64,000 nt of DNA, taken from positions 1,178,001 through 1,242,000 of the forward strand of contig NZ_SADE01000001.1 of NCBI RefSeq assembly GCF_004005845.1. Direction: 5' to 3'. The DNA is from Hwanghaeella grinnelliae. Its GTDB lineage: Bacteria; Pseudomonadota; Alphaproteobacteria; UBA8366; Aestuariispiraceae. Positions 53,795-63,289 of the stretch are shown piece by piece; positions within the stretch are counted from its first letter, which is position 1; each line of letters opens with the position of its first letter. The position numbers and the translations under genes are program-made. The notes under the pieces are model-generated. The model worked only from the letters and a program-made list of their open reading frames with translations. It was not told where the DNA came from and did not search any database.

Positions 53795-54469
53795 TCAGTG
53801 TGCCATCATCGCGTGGACGATATCGTCGCCATTCATGGATGACGGGTAATAGGTCGGCCAATTGGTCACTTCTTCCAGAAGCGCCGCGCGGTCGTCGCCC
53901 CAGTAAAGGTGATAGTGGTCGGCCTTTTCCGGCGCGATGCGGTGATCGCTGAACTGAATGAACTGAGGGGCCTCGCTGTCGCCGGCCGTTTTCTTGAAGA
54001 TGAACCGCACGCCGCGATTTCCCTTCTTGTAGGTCAGGACCTCATAGCCGTCCGCCGCATACTGGCCTTGGACGGATTTGCCATCTTTGTAGAAGGCGAC
54101 GCTGCCGGGACCGATGACGATGCGGTCGACATCCGTTCGATAGCCGATTTCGTAATAGGCGCGGTATTCCTCGGCGGTTTTTTTGCCATGTTCCGCCTTG
54201 TGTTCCATGACCGGGTCCAGGGTGCCGTCCTGCAAATAGGGATAGACGGATTGCCAATCGCCTTCCCAATCCGACAGGGACCGTTCCGCGATTTGGCTGT
54301 CCTTGAAATAGCCTTTGTAGACGTCGTTGTCGTGATTGTGCGCATGGTTATGCGTTGAGGAGCCGGCGGCGATTTGTATGCCCTGCATTTGCGCGGCGCC
54401 ATTCGTCGCGAACAGCATCGTGATGGCCATGGCCAGCGCGCCGACAGTTTTCCTGAACGTTGCTTGCAT
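53795..54469 (-). CDS. zinT: ZinT/YodA-like periplasmic zinc-binding protein
   Basis: A 224-residue exported protein with a signal peptide to about residue 27, then a His-rich segment (HNHAHNHDND). The ZinT domain has SLSDWEGDWQSVYPYL, YYEIGYRTDVDRI and the C-terminal DHYHLYWGDD, with the metal-binding His residues. ZinT delivers zinc to the ZnuABC importer under starvation. The ATG at 54469 follows AAGGAG. A Zur-like palindrome lies 52 bp upstream. It is flanked on both sides by decayed paaE ends. Confidence 0.92.
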   Translation of the reverse strand: MQATFRKTVGALAMAITMLFATNGAAQMQGIQIAAGSSTHNHAHNHDNDVYKGYFKDSQIAERSLSDWEGDWQSVYPYLQDGTLDPVMEHKAEHGKKTAEEYRAYYEIGYRTDVDRIVIGPGSVAFYKDGKSVQGQYAADGYEVLTYKKGNRGVRFIFKKTAGDSEAPQFIQFSDHRIAPEKADHYHLYWGDDRAALLEEVTNWPTYYPSSMNGDDIVHAMMAH

Positions 54470-54520
54470 TTCTTTTGACCACTCCTTGTGTCGATCTTGG
54501 ATTTCTGGGTTTAGTGAATT

Positions 54521-54543
54521 TGTATGTAATAACATAACATACA
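54521..54543. promoter_or_regulatory. Zur-box-like palindrome upstream of zinT
   Basis: TGTATGT and ACATACA form the outer arms of a 23-bp palindrome whose core is AATAACATA, giving the GTAATAACATAAC pattern typical of proteobacterial Zur sites. Its position fits repression of zinT when zinc is plentiful. Confidence 0.65.
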
Positions 54544-54669
54544 TGGGGCGCGTGATTTAACGCAGTCTTTCGCGGCGCACAATCGGATTTTAACCGAGCC
54601 CCCGATTTGGCGGTGGGCGCATGTTATTGGGGGGACGTTATTGCGCGCATGTTGTTGGGCGCATGCCAT

Positions 54670-54809
54670 GCGCGGCTGAAGGAAGGCCGGGTGGAAAGGG
54701 ACGGTCAACGTCGCCCTCAGTGGCGAAGAACGCCCAGGGCTACATCCTCACCTGCCAGTCCCACCTGCGCACGACGCGTGTTGTGGTGGACTATAATGAT
54801 GCGGTGTAG
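54670..54809 (+). pseudogene. decayed duplicate of the paaE 3' end, copy 3
   Basis: The sequence matches 48910-49051 of paaE, from ARLKEGR to the end (VVVDY-DAV, then a TAG stop). Small indels near 54695 and 54731 break the frame. Just upstream, GCGCATGTTATTGG and GCGCATGTTGTTGG (54617-54658) form an imperfect direct repeat. Confidence 0.88.
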
Positions 54810-54975
54810 GTAGGTTACGCGGAACCTAGCGTCACCCGGTTACTGCCAGAAAAGCGGCGGAAAAACGGACGCAATAATCCTTCCAGTAGTGCATTTTTGA
54901 CTTGAACCTGCATATTGTCCGAAAGGGGTGGGGCAACTGCGGCGTTTAATACCGCGTGATCGGGAGTCGGAACAA

Positions 54976-55965
54976 ATGACTGTTGAGTTCAAGCAATTCT
55001 ACAAGAATAGGATTGCGCCATTGGTTGAGGAGGCGGAGGCGAAGACGCGCGGATTGCGCGGGAAGCGCAGACCATTGGCCGCTGCCGTCGCCGGGGCGTG
55101 GTTGGTTGCCGCGGGGGCGGGGATTTATGCCCTGCACGAGGGGCAGCCAATGTTGGTGATTATCGCGCTTTGTGTCTTCGCGGTCTTTGGCGGGCTGGTC
55201 CTTTTCGGCGCGATCGGGCGTGACGGGAGCGCCGGTTTCGCCAAGGAATTTGCCGGGAAGATCGCCGCGCTTTTGACGGAAAAGGGGTTCGGCGGCGACT
55301 TCATTGCAAACCCCGATGATGATCATGTGCGTTATGGCGTTTTGGCGGATTTGGGCGGCTTGAAGAAACTGGCCAAACCGCGTCTGACCTACGGATTGTC
55401 GGGAATCTGGAACGGCCGGGCCTTCCGTTTGCTTCACCTTCATTCGTCGAGCCGGGGCAGCTACAGCTCAAGCGAGAAAATGAGCGGTACCCCGTATCAT
55501 TCGGTCTCGTTCAACGGCGTCGTTCTTGAAGTCGATTTGCCCGCAGCAACGCCGGCTATCGTCATTCGAGAGCGGGACTTCTTGAAAGATCTTCTGTCCA
55601 AACAGCCCGACGGTTTCGAGTTGCAAGACTTTACGGCCGGCGTGGCTGAATTTGATGATCGCTTTCAGGTGCGTACAGATAACCCCGATGCCGCGAAAGA
55701 CTGGATTACGCCCGAGTTCGCGCGGGCCTTCGCGGCGATTCAGACTGACCTGTTGGCCGCCGCCGATACGATAAGCGCCGCGTTTTTCGAGGGTCGGTTC
55801 TATTTTTCCGCGACCCGGGCCGGCATGAATATCCTGTCAGATCTGGAGCCGCAGCTAAAACTTGAAAGCGTTCTTTCATATGAAGAGCGCGCTGAGAGGG
55901 CCTATCAGGAACTCTGCCTGCCCTGCGGCGTTCTTGCGCGATTGCCGCTTGGACCGACCGGTTAG
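54976..55965 (+). CDS. DUF3137 family membrane protein
   Basis: A 329-residue protein. The N-terminal MTVEFKQFYKNRIAPLVEEAE helix and two membrane helices (about 35-52 and 58-76) are followed by a soluble domain with RYGVLADL and SFNGVVLEVDLP. This layout matches DUF3137 proteins, whose function is unknown. The ATG at 54976 has GGGAG upstream. It is convergent with the DUF3592 gene. Confidence 0.75.
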   Translation: MTVEFKQFYKNRIAPLVEEAEAKTRGLRGKRRPLAAAVAGAWLVAAGAGIYALHEGQPMLVIIALCVFAVFGGLVLFGAIGRDGSAGFAKEFAGKIAALLTEKGFGGDFIANPDDDHVRYGVLADLGGLKKLAKPRLTYGLSGIWNGRAFRLLHLHSSSRGSYSSSEKMSGTPYHSVSFNGVVLEVDLPAATPAIVIRERDFLKDLLSKQPDGFELQDFTAGVAEFDDRFQVRTDNPDAAKDWITPEFARAFAAIQTDLLAAADTISAAFFEGRFYFSATRAGMNILSDLEPQLKLESVLSYEERAERAYQELCLPCGVLARLPLGPTG

Positions 55966-55994
55966 GGTACGGCGGTCGCGGGCGCTAACAGACC

Positions 55995-56459
55995 TTAGCG
56001 GAAATAGGCGGTCCAAGAAGTAACGCTCAATACGGCAAATACGGCAAGTATAATCGTCAATCTCTTAACTCCCCGATGATAGCCATCCACACCGACAAGG
56101 GTCGATATTTCAGGTGCTTGCGGGTCGTACACCACAGTGTAATGCGCCCCGACCTCCAGGTAATCCTGGTATTCCTTACCCACATTCTCCGATTCAGTGA
56201 TCAATTGTCCGGTTTCCGTCATGTATTCATATTCGACCATATATGACGTTGGCCCCGATCGGTCGCTCGGATTGTCCGTGGTAGCCATGCTGCTGCTGCC
56301 GGTTGATGTTTCCTCATATTTTCTAAGAATTTCGGCCTCGGTCGTTACACCTCTGGCGTTCAAATTGTCTGAATTCACAAAATTGTGGTAATACAGAAAC
56401 ACAAAAAGGGCGGTCAGAGCCGTGAATATTATGCCGAAACCAAGAAAGACGCCGTTCAT
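55995..56459 (-). CDS. DUF3592-like membrane protein
   Basis: A 154-residue protein with membrane helices at the N-terminus (5-24) and C-terminus (about 132-150). The extracytoplasmic part shows VEYEYMTETGQLI and GAHYTVVYDPQAPE, typical of DUF3592. The function is unknown. AT content is higher than in the core genes. Confidence 0.75.
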   Translation of the reverse strand: MNGVFLGFGIIFTALTALFVFLYYHNFVNSDNLNARGVTTEAEILRKYEETSTGSSSMATTDNPSDRSGPTSYMVEYEYMTETGQLITESENVGKEYQDYLEVGAHYTVVYDPQAPEISTLVGVDGYHRGVKRLTIILAVFAVLSVTSWTAYFR

Positions 56460-56655
56460 TTCTCATCCCATTCAAATCACAAAAGCAGGCAATGCAGGCA
56501 GGTTTCTGGCAAGCCATGCAGTGTCATGCTATGTGCGGTTTTAAGCCCAGATCATCAAAAAAGCTTTGTTGATGGCGTTTTCTGGCAGATAAAATCCCAT
56601 CGGAAAGTGACGGTACGCACATAGTTATCATTCAGGAGTGGTAATTATGACCCTC

Positions 56656-56689
56656 CGTTTATGATTGCGTCACGTTTATGATTGCGTCA
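56656..56689. repeat. two perfect tandem copies of a 17-bp unit
   Basis: CGTTTATGATTGCGTCA occurs twice head to tail just upstream of the unknown membrane-protein gene. It probably arose by slippage and makes the exact 5' end of that gene uncertain. Confidence 0.9.
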
Positions 56690-56715
56690 TTAGCCGCCGC
56701 ATAACTTTTTTCTTG

Positions 56716-57462
56716 ATGCTGGAGACCTGTGAATTGTTGAAAACCCATTTATCGATTTTGGCCGTTTTTATCCTGCTCGCGATTCCGGTTTATCTGATTG
56801 ATCGTTGGTTGCTGATGCCGCGGGGTGGTGGAAGTTTCCTTGACTTGAGCGGCTTGTTCTTCTGGCTGTATGTGGGCTTTGCGGCCGTTCACGTCGTTGT
56901 CAGTTCTCTGGGCTTCTTTCTTTTTCGGCCAGGCAGCATGGTGGCTTTGCATGTCTTGGCTGTATTGGTTTCTATCCTTGCGCTGGGACTTGGCATCTAC
57001 GCGGTTGAGAGCTACAGCAGCATGAAAACCAGGGAGGCCCATCAAGAAAAGATGAGCGCCCGCGAAAAGCTGTACGATACCGTTGTACTTGAAAAATGGT
57101 GGTATGCGCCTGAGGAGGCGGATCCGCAGGCCGTCTACATGGAAGTGTCATTCAAAAGAGGCGGCCGCTTTTCCGGCAGCATGTCGGCGCGGGGACCGGA
57201 TGAGGATTCGCTCATCAAGTTTTGGGCGGAAATGGACAGGCAAGTGTCTGTTGGGCCCGGTGACCGGCAGATCTTCAAGATGCCCGTTCAACGAGACCAG
57301 CCGGGCCGGGCAGACTACGTTATTTTCTGGCTGTATCTGTTCCCTGAAACACCGCAGCTGACAGACAACCATATAACGAAAAGGTATAGTCCCGAGATCG
57401 ATCTGAAAGATGACGGCAAGGTGATGTATGCCGTCTTACCGGAGCGATCGGCCGCGCCCTGA
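56716..57462 (+). CDS. membrane protein of unknown function
   Basis: A 248-residue protein with three membrane helices (about residues 10-30, 45-72 and 77-97), followed by a soluble domain containing VLEKWWYAPEEADPQ. The start is uncertain: a TTG at 56665 lies inside the 17-bp tandem repeat, and the ATG at 56716 lacks a clear SD. It is AT-richer than the core genes and unrecognised. Confidence 0.6.
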   Translation: MLETCELLKTHLSILAVFILLAIPVYLIDRWLLMPRGGGSFLDLSGLFFWLYVGFAAVHVVVSSLGFFLFRPGSMVALHVLAVLVSILALGLGIYAVESYSSMKTREAHQEKMSAREKLYDTVVLEKWWYAPEEADPQAVYMEVSFKRGGRFSGSMSARGPDEDSLIKFWAEMDRQVSVGPGDRQIFKMPVQRDQPGRADYVIFWLYLFPETPQLTDNHITKRYSPEIDLKDDGKVMYAVLPERSAAP

Positions 57463-57537
57463 GGCATGCCGCGTTACGGTGGCCCCCCTTTTGGACAAGG
57501 GCGCGGTAGACGTATAGCGGTCGATGCGCGACGTGCC

Positions 57538-57621
57538 TGTTGGCCGAGAGGCAGAGAGGGCGAGGGGGAGCATGAATTCCTCTTTCAGGATTTCGCCCAG
57601 ATGTGTCTTGATGCGCGCCAT
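57538..57621 (-). pseudogene. N-terminal fragment of a HigA-type antitoxin
   Basis: With a good SD (AAGGAT) before the ATG, the frame reads MARIKTHLGEILKEEFM then LPLALSAS, the conserved start of HigA proteins (HPGEIL-EEFL-PL-LS). A short stretch SRPTGTSRIDR still fits after a gap; beyond it family similarity is lost, although the frame runs to 57436. The C-terminal half is at 52446-52640 on the same strand. Confidence 0.7.
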
Positions 57622-57794
57622 CGGTTTCTATCCTTGGGACTACCGTGACTGAATTTGATGACAGTTTGCTCTTCTCTTTGGCCCAACGGCCATCGATCAT
57701 AGACACAGATTACATCTTCAGCGGCATTCTGTACTGCTCCCCACGCCCCCTGCCTGGTCGGGCGAGGGGGCGCCCATAAGGGGCAGTAGGCCGC

Positions 57795-58004
57795 TTAACT
57801 TTCGTACCGGAAGCCGAGTTTCAGGGTCACTTGGTAATGGCCGACTTTTCCGTCCACGATGTGGCCGCGTGTTTCGATCACTTCGAACCATTCGACGTTT
57901 CTAAGTTTTTTCGACGCCGTGGCGATGGCGTTCTCGATCGCATCCTCGATGGTTTTGTCCGAGGAGCCGACAATCTCGCTAATGGAATATACATTGTTGC
58001 TCAT
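57795..58004 (-). CDS. dodecin family flavin-binding protein
   Basis: A 69-residue protein, the typical dodecin length. YSISEIVGSSDKTIEDAIENA and WFEVIETRGHIVDGKVGHYQV are diagnostic; dodecins form hollow dodecamers that store riboflavin or FAD. The conserved Trp (NVEWFEV) that sandwiches the flavin is present. GGAGAAAG precedes the ATG at 58004. Confidence 0.93.
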   Translation of the reverse strand: MSNNVYSISEIVGSSDKTIEDAIENAIATASKKLRNVEWFEVIETRGHIVDGKVGHYQVTLKLGFRYES

Positions 58005-58461
58005 TGGGCTTTCTCCATGGTTTTGGGCGACGGATTTCATCCTCCGTCGTGTGGATTGATATGCCTTATTAACGCGGCCCAACCAGGCCGGTTGCGATGT
58101 GCCCCCGCAATACGGGGTGGGCAGCGCGGTGCCGCGTCTCATGGCACGGCATCAAGTCCGGCAGGGCTTCACGCGGCGACAGGTTCCAATCCGATCTCGT
58201 GCCCCTAAACGTCCTTGGGCGCCCTGTGTGGAACGGCCCCGCCGATTGGGAGGGCACTCCACCGCACGCCGCGGATCGATAGGATCAATGTTGGTGTCCA
58301 CGCCCGCCGATGCAAGGCCCGGCCCGGTCTTGTGGAGAGGTCAAGGACGTAAGCCATCGCGCTGAAAGGCGCACGACTTGCCTGCGCTTTCCCCACCCGA
58401 AGCGTCCAAGCCGAAGATCGGCGCATAACCGGCAGGCCCCGTCATGCGGTGGCCGACCGTG
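58005..58461. other. intergenic region without a recognised gene
   Basis: About 455 bp upstream of the dodecin gene and downstream of the membrane-protein gene. Several short frames exist on both strands, but none has family-like features. A GGTTCCAATCC sequence at about 58183 recalls a tRNA T-arm, but no acceptor stem or anticodon arm fits around it. Confidence 0.3.
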
Positions 58462-59271
58462 CTACCTGTAGCGTCTTATCCTGAGGAGAAGGTTCAGCAG
58501 ATAGATAAAGACGAAGAGGGAGATATAGAGTTCCTGCAGTTCCTGATAGTCGCGCGTGGTCATGACATAAGGGCCGGTGACGCTGATGTCGAACCAGAGC
58601 TGAATTCGCTCGGCGAGGCGCGGCAGGAACACGATCAGGCTGGTGGGGACCAGCGCCCGCGTCGGCATCAGCCAATCGACGAACGGATACTTGTCCAGAA
58701 ACTTCAAGCCAGAGCGGAACAACGGTAAAAAGAACCCGAAGATCAGAATGATGAAGGTGGCAACGGCCCTGGGTTTCTGATCCAGGGTATTCTCCGCCAC
58801 ATTGTGCAGGTTGGTTTCGCCCTGTTTGTTGATGTCGGACAGCCATTCCGGCGTATGCCAGCCGAAGAAATGCTGTCCCCAGCTCCACTCCTCGCCGGCG
58901 ACGAACATCGCGACGGCGAAAAGAGAGTAAAAAGAACCGCGCAGCCAGGCGACGGGGATGAGGCGTTTCTGCCGTGCCAAGACGAAGGCCAGCACGGCGG
59001 CGAGGACGAAGACGCTCGCGGTGATGTTTTCGCCCGGTCCTGTTTCGCTGCCCGCCCACCAGACGAACAGATCCCGATCGATCAGCAAAAAAACCACGCT
59101 GGCCAGCAGGAGCGTGACGGGAAGACCGAACCATACAACGGGTGGCACCGGGGTATCGCTTTCGGCGAAGACCGTGCCTTGGTATTGCCCGCGCAAGGGG
59201 TCGAAGAGTTTAACGAAAAGCATGCCTGTATAACCGGTGGATTTGTAAAAGGGGATGCCCAAATCGGTCAT
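58462..59271 (-). CDS. multi-helix membrane protein of unknown function
   Basis: A 269-residue integral membrane protein with about six hydrophobic segments. A conserved-looking loop reads GEEWSWGQHFFGW then TPEWL and NKQGETNLHN, a pattern I associate with an uncharacterised bacterial membrane family. The ATG at 59271 is one codon inside a TTG-initiated frame. It is a single gene with no informative neighbours. Confidence 0.75.
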   Translation of the reverse strand: MTDLGIPFYKSTGYTGMLFVKLFDPLRGQYQGTVFAESDTPVPPVVWFGLPVTLLLASVVFLLIDRDLFVWWAGSETGPGENITASVFVLAAVLAFVLARQKRLIPVAWLRGSFYSLFAVAMFVAGEEWSWGQHFFGWHTPEWLSDINKQGETNLHNVAENTLDQKPRAVATFIILIFGFFLPLFRSGLKFLDKYPFVDWLMPTRALVPTSLIVFLPRLAERIQLWFDISVTGPYVMTTRDYQELQELYISLFVFIYLLNLLLRIRRYR

Positions 59272-59521
59272 CAAGCCCGCCCACCAACAGGAGCGGGAGG
59301 GGTGACGACGGTACCAGCGTGACCATCGCCCTTCATGGTTGTCAAGAAAACGTCACGACAATGTAACAATCTCGCAGATTTCCGAGATGCGTCGGCCCTG
59401 CCGCCCCTTGGCCGGCTCGTTCAGGTCCGTCGATATCCAAATACCGGCTGCACCGATTCGCCGCGCAAGCCTCTTGGCGATACAGCGCATGAAGACATGC
59501 AAAGGGCAGGGGCGAGGCAGG

Positions 59522-60919
59522 TTAGTCGCTGGGCCCGATCATCTTTTCCGGACGCACCAGCGTGTCGAATTCCGCTTCGGTGACATAGCCCAGCTTGAGG
59601 GCTTCTTCGCGAAGCGAGGTGCCGTTCTTGTGCGCGCTCTTGGCGATTTCCGTCGCCTTGTCGTAGCCGATGGCGGGGGCCAGTGCGGTGACAAGCATCA
59701 GGGAGCGTTCCATCAGCGCCGTGATATTGTCCTCGTTCGCGGTGATGCCGGCGACGCAGCGATCCGCGAAGCTGTTGCAGGCATCGGCCAGCAGCTTGAT
59801 CGATTGCAGCATGGCGTTCGCCATCACCGGCTTGAACACGTTCAACTCGAAATGCCCTTGGCTGCCGGCGAAGGACAGCGTCGCCTGATTGCCGTGGACC
59901 TGAGCGCAGACCATGGTCATCGCCTCACACTGGGTCGGGTTGACCTTGCCCGGCATGATCGAGGAGCCGGGCTCGTTTTCCGGCAGCGAGAGTTCGCCCA
60001 AGCCCGACCGCGGACCGGAGCCCAGAAAGCGGATGTCGTTGGCGATCTTGAAGAGCGAGACCGCGACCGTGTTCAACGCGCCATGGGCATGGACATAGGC
60101 GTCGTTGGCGGCCAGCGCCTCGAACTTGTTCGCGGCGGTCCTGAACGGCAGGCCGGTGATTTTCGCGACCTCGGCGGCGAAGGCTTCGTCGAACCCCTTC
60201 TTCGTATTCAGGCCCGTCCCGACAGCGGTGCCGCCCTGGGCCAGCGCGTAGAGACCGTCCAGTGCCTGTTCGACGCGGTGGATGCCGAGGCCGAGCTGCG
60301 CCGCATAGCCGCTGAATTCCTGGCCCAGCGTCAGCGGCGTCGCATCCTGCGTATGGGTGCGGCCGATCTTCACGATATCGGCCCATTCCGCGGATTTGGC
60401 GTCCAGGGCCTGTTTCAGATGGTTCAGGGCGGGCAACAGGCTGTGCGTGATTTCCCGCGCGGCGGCGATGTGCATCGCGGTCGGGAAGGTGTCGTTGGAA
60501 GACTGCCCCATATTGCAGTGATCGTTCGGATGCACCGGATCTTTCGAGCCAATCTCGCCGCCCAGCAGTTCGATGGCGCGGTTCGCGATCACTTCATTGG
60601 CGTTCATGTTGGACTGGGTGCCGGACCCGGTCTGCCAGACGACCAGGGGGAAATGATCGTCGAGCTTTCCGTCGATCACCTCACCGGCGGCCTTGTCGAT
60701 GGCATCGGCGATCCGTGCGTCCAACTGACCTTGCGCCTTGTTGATCCGCGCGGCGGCCTGCTTGATCACGCCCAGCGCGTGCACCAGGGGGAGCGGCATG
60801 GTTTCCCCGCCGATCGGAAAGTTCATCAGGGACCGCGCGGTTTGCGCCCCGAAATACATCTCGCCCGGCACGTCGAGCGTTCCGAAGGAGTCGGATTCCT
60901 GGCGAATGGATTTTGACAT
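59522..60919 (-). CDS. fumC: class II fumarate hydratase
   Basis: A 465-residue fumarase of the citric acid cycle. The superfamily signature [11 protein letters not shown] lies near residue 318; [25 protein letters not shown] and TAVGTGLN mark the other active-site blocks. The length is normal, and no truncation is seen. A long antisense frame over the gene is an artefact of GC-rich codon use. Confidence 0.97.
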   Translation of the reverse strand: MSKSIRQESDSFGTLDVPGEMYFGAQTARSLMNFPIGGETMPLPLVHALGVIKQAAARINKAQGQLDARIADAIDKAAGEVIDGKLDDHFPLVVWQTGSGTQSNMNANEVIANRAIELLGGEIGSKDPVHPNDHCNMGQSSNDTFPTAMHIAAAREITHSLLPALNHLKQALDAKSAEWADIVKIGRTHTQDATPLTLGQEFSGYAAQLGLGIHRVEQALDGLYALAQGGTAVGTGLNTKKGFDEAFAAEVAKITGLPFRTAANKFEALAANDAYVHAHGALNTVAVSLFKIANDIRFLGSGPRSGLGELSLPENEPGSSIMPGKVNPTQCEAMTMVCAQVHGNQATLSFAGSQGHFELNVFKPVMANAMLQSIKLLADACNSFADRCVAGITANEDNITALMERSLMLVTALAPAIGYDKATEIAKSAHKNGTSLREEALKLGYVTEAEFDTLVRPEKMIGPSD

Positions 60920-61138
60920 CTGCGATCTATTCCTTGAATGGCGATGCTACCCTTGAGACTTAGTGCGTCTTTCCGATTTGTCATCCGGCGATGTTTCGCC
61001 AGGGGCCCCGATGCGCTTCACCAACTGCTGACCCAGTCGTGATTGGCCGTGCCGGCGGTTTCGGCCAATGCTGGTCGCACAGAGCGTGTGCCGATTGTCG
61101 GCCGCGTGAGAAGACGCAAGACAGGCGAGGGACGTCTC

Positions 61139-62539
61139 ATGGTATCGGCAGGCAGATTTCCGACCCGCATGGTCTTGCTCGCGCCCCTGATTGCGCTGTT
61201 TCTTTTCTGGTCGACCGGAGTATGGGCCACCGACATACGGCTCGAGGGAAGGGCGCCGCTGCCGGATTATGTCATCGCGGCATTCGGTCAACCGCCTTCC
61301 ATCCCCGATGGTCCCTTGTCCGAGACAGTGCGGGCCGCCGTGCAGGTGGCTTTCGTCGACAGTGCCGAGCAAGCGATCTGGGGTTTGGAACAAGGCGCGG
61401 CGCTCAGTGAGATCGCACAGTCGAAAGACCCGCGGCTGGCCTGGATCGTCGCCGACATGATGCGCTTCATCACCCAGCGCGACCTGCATACTACGCTTGC
61501 CCAAGCCGCCGCAGAATTGCTGGGGCTGGACCTGCCGCGCGACCGGTATTGGGCCTTCGTGACGGACCATCTGATCGCCTGGGACATCCCCGCGCCGCCC
61601 GACTATCTGCGGGTCAAGCGAGCCATTTTCACGAGCGTCCTGCCCGGTTGGGAGGAGATCTTCGTGCCGGGCGATATCGATTGGCGGCATGTTTCCTGGG
61701 GGGGCGTGCCGATCGACGACCGCGCCTATGACACGACCGACACGCCGTGCAACTGCATCCCCGCGGCGGACAACCCCGAAGTGAGCAGCGCGGCGGAGGC
61801 CAATTGGCTAAGGGACGAGGATATCGTCTTCGGCATCGGTGTGAACGGGGAATACCGGGCCTATCCGCGGCGCATCATGGAAGTGCGCGAAATGGTCAAC
61901 GACACTTTGGGCGGGCGGGATCTGGGCATTCCCTATTGCACGCTCTGCGGTTCGGCCCAGGCCTATTTCACCGATACTTTGCCCGACGGTGTCGCGCGGC
62001 CCATTCTGCGCACCACGGGCCTGCTGATCCGGTCGAACAAGGTGATGTACGATATCACCACCCAGTCGGTCTTTGACACTTTCCAGGGCAAGGCGGTGAC
62101 GGGGCCGCTGGCGGAAAAGGGCGTGCAGTTGGACCAGGCCAGCGTGGTCACGACGGAATGGGGCACCTGGAAACAGGCACATCCCGAAACCACCGTGCTG
62201 GTCGAGGCGCTGGCGCTGGGCCGCGACTTCGATTTCCGCAATACCCGCGATGCAGACGGGCCGATCTTTCCCATCGGCGATGTCGACCCGCGCTTGGCTG
62301 TCCATGAGGATGTGATCGGCGTTGTCTCACCCTCCGGCCAGCCGGTGGCGTTTCAACGCAGCACGGCCTTCCTGACCTTGAAGAAAGGGAAGGATATCGT
62401 TTTCGCGGATATACGTCTGGTGCTTGAGGCCGGCGGCATCAAGGCCGTGGGGGCAGACGGTTCCGATCTGGGCAGCCATCAGGCCTTCTGGTTCGCCTGG
62501 TCCCAGTTCCATCCCAAGACCGCGCTTTGGCCGCAATAG
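61139..62539 (+). CDS. DUF3179 domain-containing exported protein
   Basis: A 466-residue protein with an N-terminal membrane segment or signal peptide (about 8-29). The body carries DUF3179 hallmarks: PYCTLCGSAQAYF with two Cys, an RTTGLLIRSNKVMYD segment and FQRSTAFLT. The function is unknown. The ATG at 61139 has a GAGGGA sequence upstream; a frame opening at 61043 is less likely. It is convergent with the lipoprotein gene. Confidence 0.85.
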   Translation: MVSAGRFPTRMVLLAPLIALFLFWSTGVWATDIRLEGRAPLPDYVIAAFGQPPSIPDGPLSETVRAAVQVAFVDSAEQAIWGLEQGAALSEIAQSKDPRLAWIVADMMRFITQRDLHTTLAQAAAELLGLDLPRDRYWAFVTDHLIAWDIPAPPDYLRVKRAIFTSVLPGWEEIFVPGDIDWRHVSWGGVPIDDRAYDTTDTPCNCIPAADNPEVSSAAEANWLRDEDIVFGIGVNGEYRAYPRRIMEVREMVNDTLGGRDLGIPYCTLCGSAQAYFTDTLPDGVARPILRTTGLLIRSNKVMYDITTQSVFDTFQGKAVTGPLAEKGVQLDQASVVTTEWGTWKQAHPETTVLVEALALGRDFDFRNTRDADGPIFPIGDVDPRLAVHEDVIGVVSPSGQPVAFQRSTAFLTLKKGKDIVFADIRLVLEAGGIKAVGADGSDLGSHQAFWFAWSQFHPKTALWPQ

Positions 62540-62555
62540 CCGGCTGGGTTCTGTC

Positions 62556-62579
62556 GGCGCCAACGCTAAGGCTGGCGCC
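62556..62579. terminator. hairpin between convergent genes
   Basis: GGCGCCA and TGGCGCC form a perfect 7-bp stem with a 10-base loop in the 44-bp gap between the DUF3179 and lipoprotein genes. There is no T tract. Confidence 0.4.
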
Positions 62580-62583
62580 AACA

Positions 62584-63147
62584 TCATTCCGGGGCGGGGG
62601 GAACGAGTTTGGGGGCGAGGCGGTCTTGGACCTCCCGCGCGTCATAGGCATTCGGATCGCCGTCAGGTTTTTCGCCGCGACGCAACTGGATTTCCGCAAA
62701 GGCCGTATAGCGGTGGCGTTCCTGCGTGGTGCCAAGAACGTAGGAGGGACCGAACCGGTCGAAATACCGGTCATAAAGTGGGTCCCCGCGGGAATAGCCG
62801 TAAGTGCTAAAGGGATAGTCGTCGTCGAAAAAATGGGTAAAGGCGGTCGTCTTGCGTTCGGTATCCTTCTCCACGATCAGGAAATAGTCGTAGCCCCGTT
62901 GCAGTGTGACTTCCGCCGCGCGGTACAACAGATAATCCTCCACCGTCTCGCGCGTCGTCAGGAAATTTCCGGCGAAAGTCACGCGGAAGCGGTCGTCCTC
63001 GATCGCGCGGTCGCTGAACCCTTGGCCGTCCTGTTCCGCTTGATAGGGCGTGGGATGGGCGCAGGCCGCCAACGCCAAAAGTCCGGCGAGGAAGAAGAAG
63101 CGAACTTCGCCGAAGCGGAGTCGGGGGTGGCGAATTGATCGGGTCAT
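62584..63147 (-). CDS. CC0125/CC1285-type lipoprotein
   Basis: A 187-residue lipoprotein. The signal peptide ends in the lipobox LAAC (LLALAACAHPTPYQ), and the mature part shows GFSDRAIEDDRFRVTFAGN then TRETVEDYLLYRAAE and GYDYFLIV, as in a lipoprotein family widespread in alphaproteobacteria. The function is unknown. The frame is open far upstream, but the ATG at 63147 places the signal peptide correctly. Confidence 0.85.
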   Translation of the reverse strand: MTRSIRHPRLRFGEVRFFFLAGLLALAACAHPTPYQAEQDGQGFSDRAIEDDRFRVTFAGNFLTTRETVEDYLLYRAAEVTLQRGYDYFLIVEKDTERKTTAFTHFFDDDYPFSTYGYSRGDPLYDRYFDRFGPSYVLGTTQERHRYTAFAEIQLRRGEKPDGDPNAYDAREVQDRLAPKLVPPAPE

Positions 63148-63289
63148 GGGGGACGGCTTACCTCTTGCGTCTCCCCATGAAATTGGGTCGTCGGGCAGAA
63201 AATCAAGCAAATCCCCGTGCATGAACCGACCGCGTTGCGCAGGGGCGGCGGTGATAAAAATGGCGCGGTGTGGTGGGAGAACGCCCCGG

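Noticed and set aside
58183-58193. tRNA T-arm-like sequence
   Set aside because: No acceptor, D or anticodon arm can be drawn around it.
59339-60916. A 525-residue open frame antisense to fumC
   Set aside because: It is the shadow of a highly conserved fumarase gene in GC-rich DNA and has no family features or SD.
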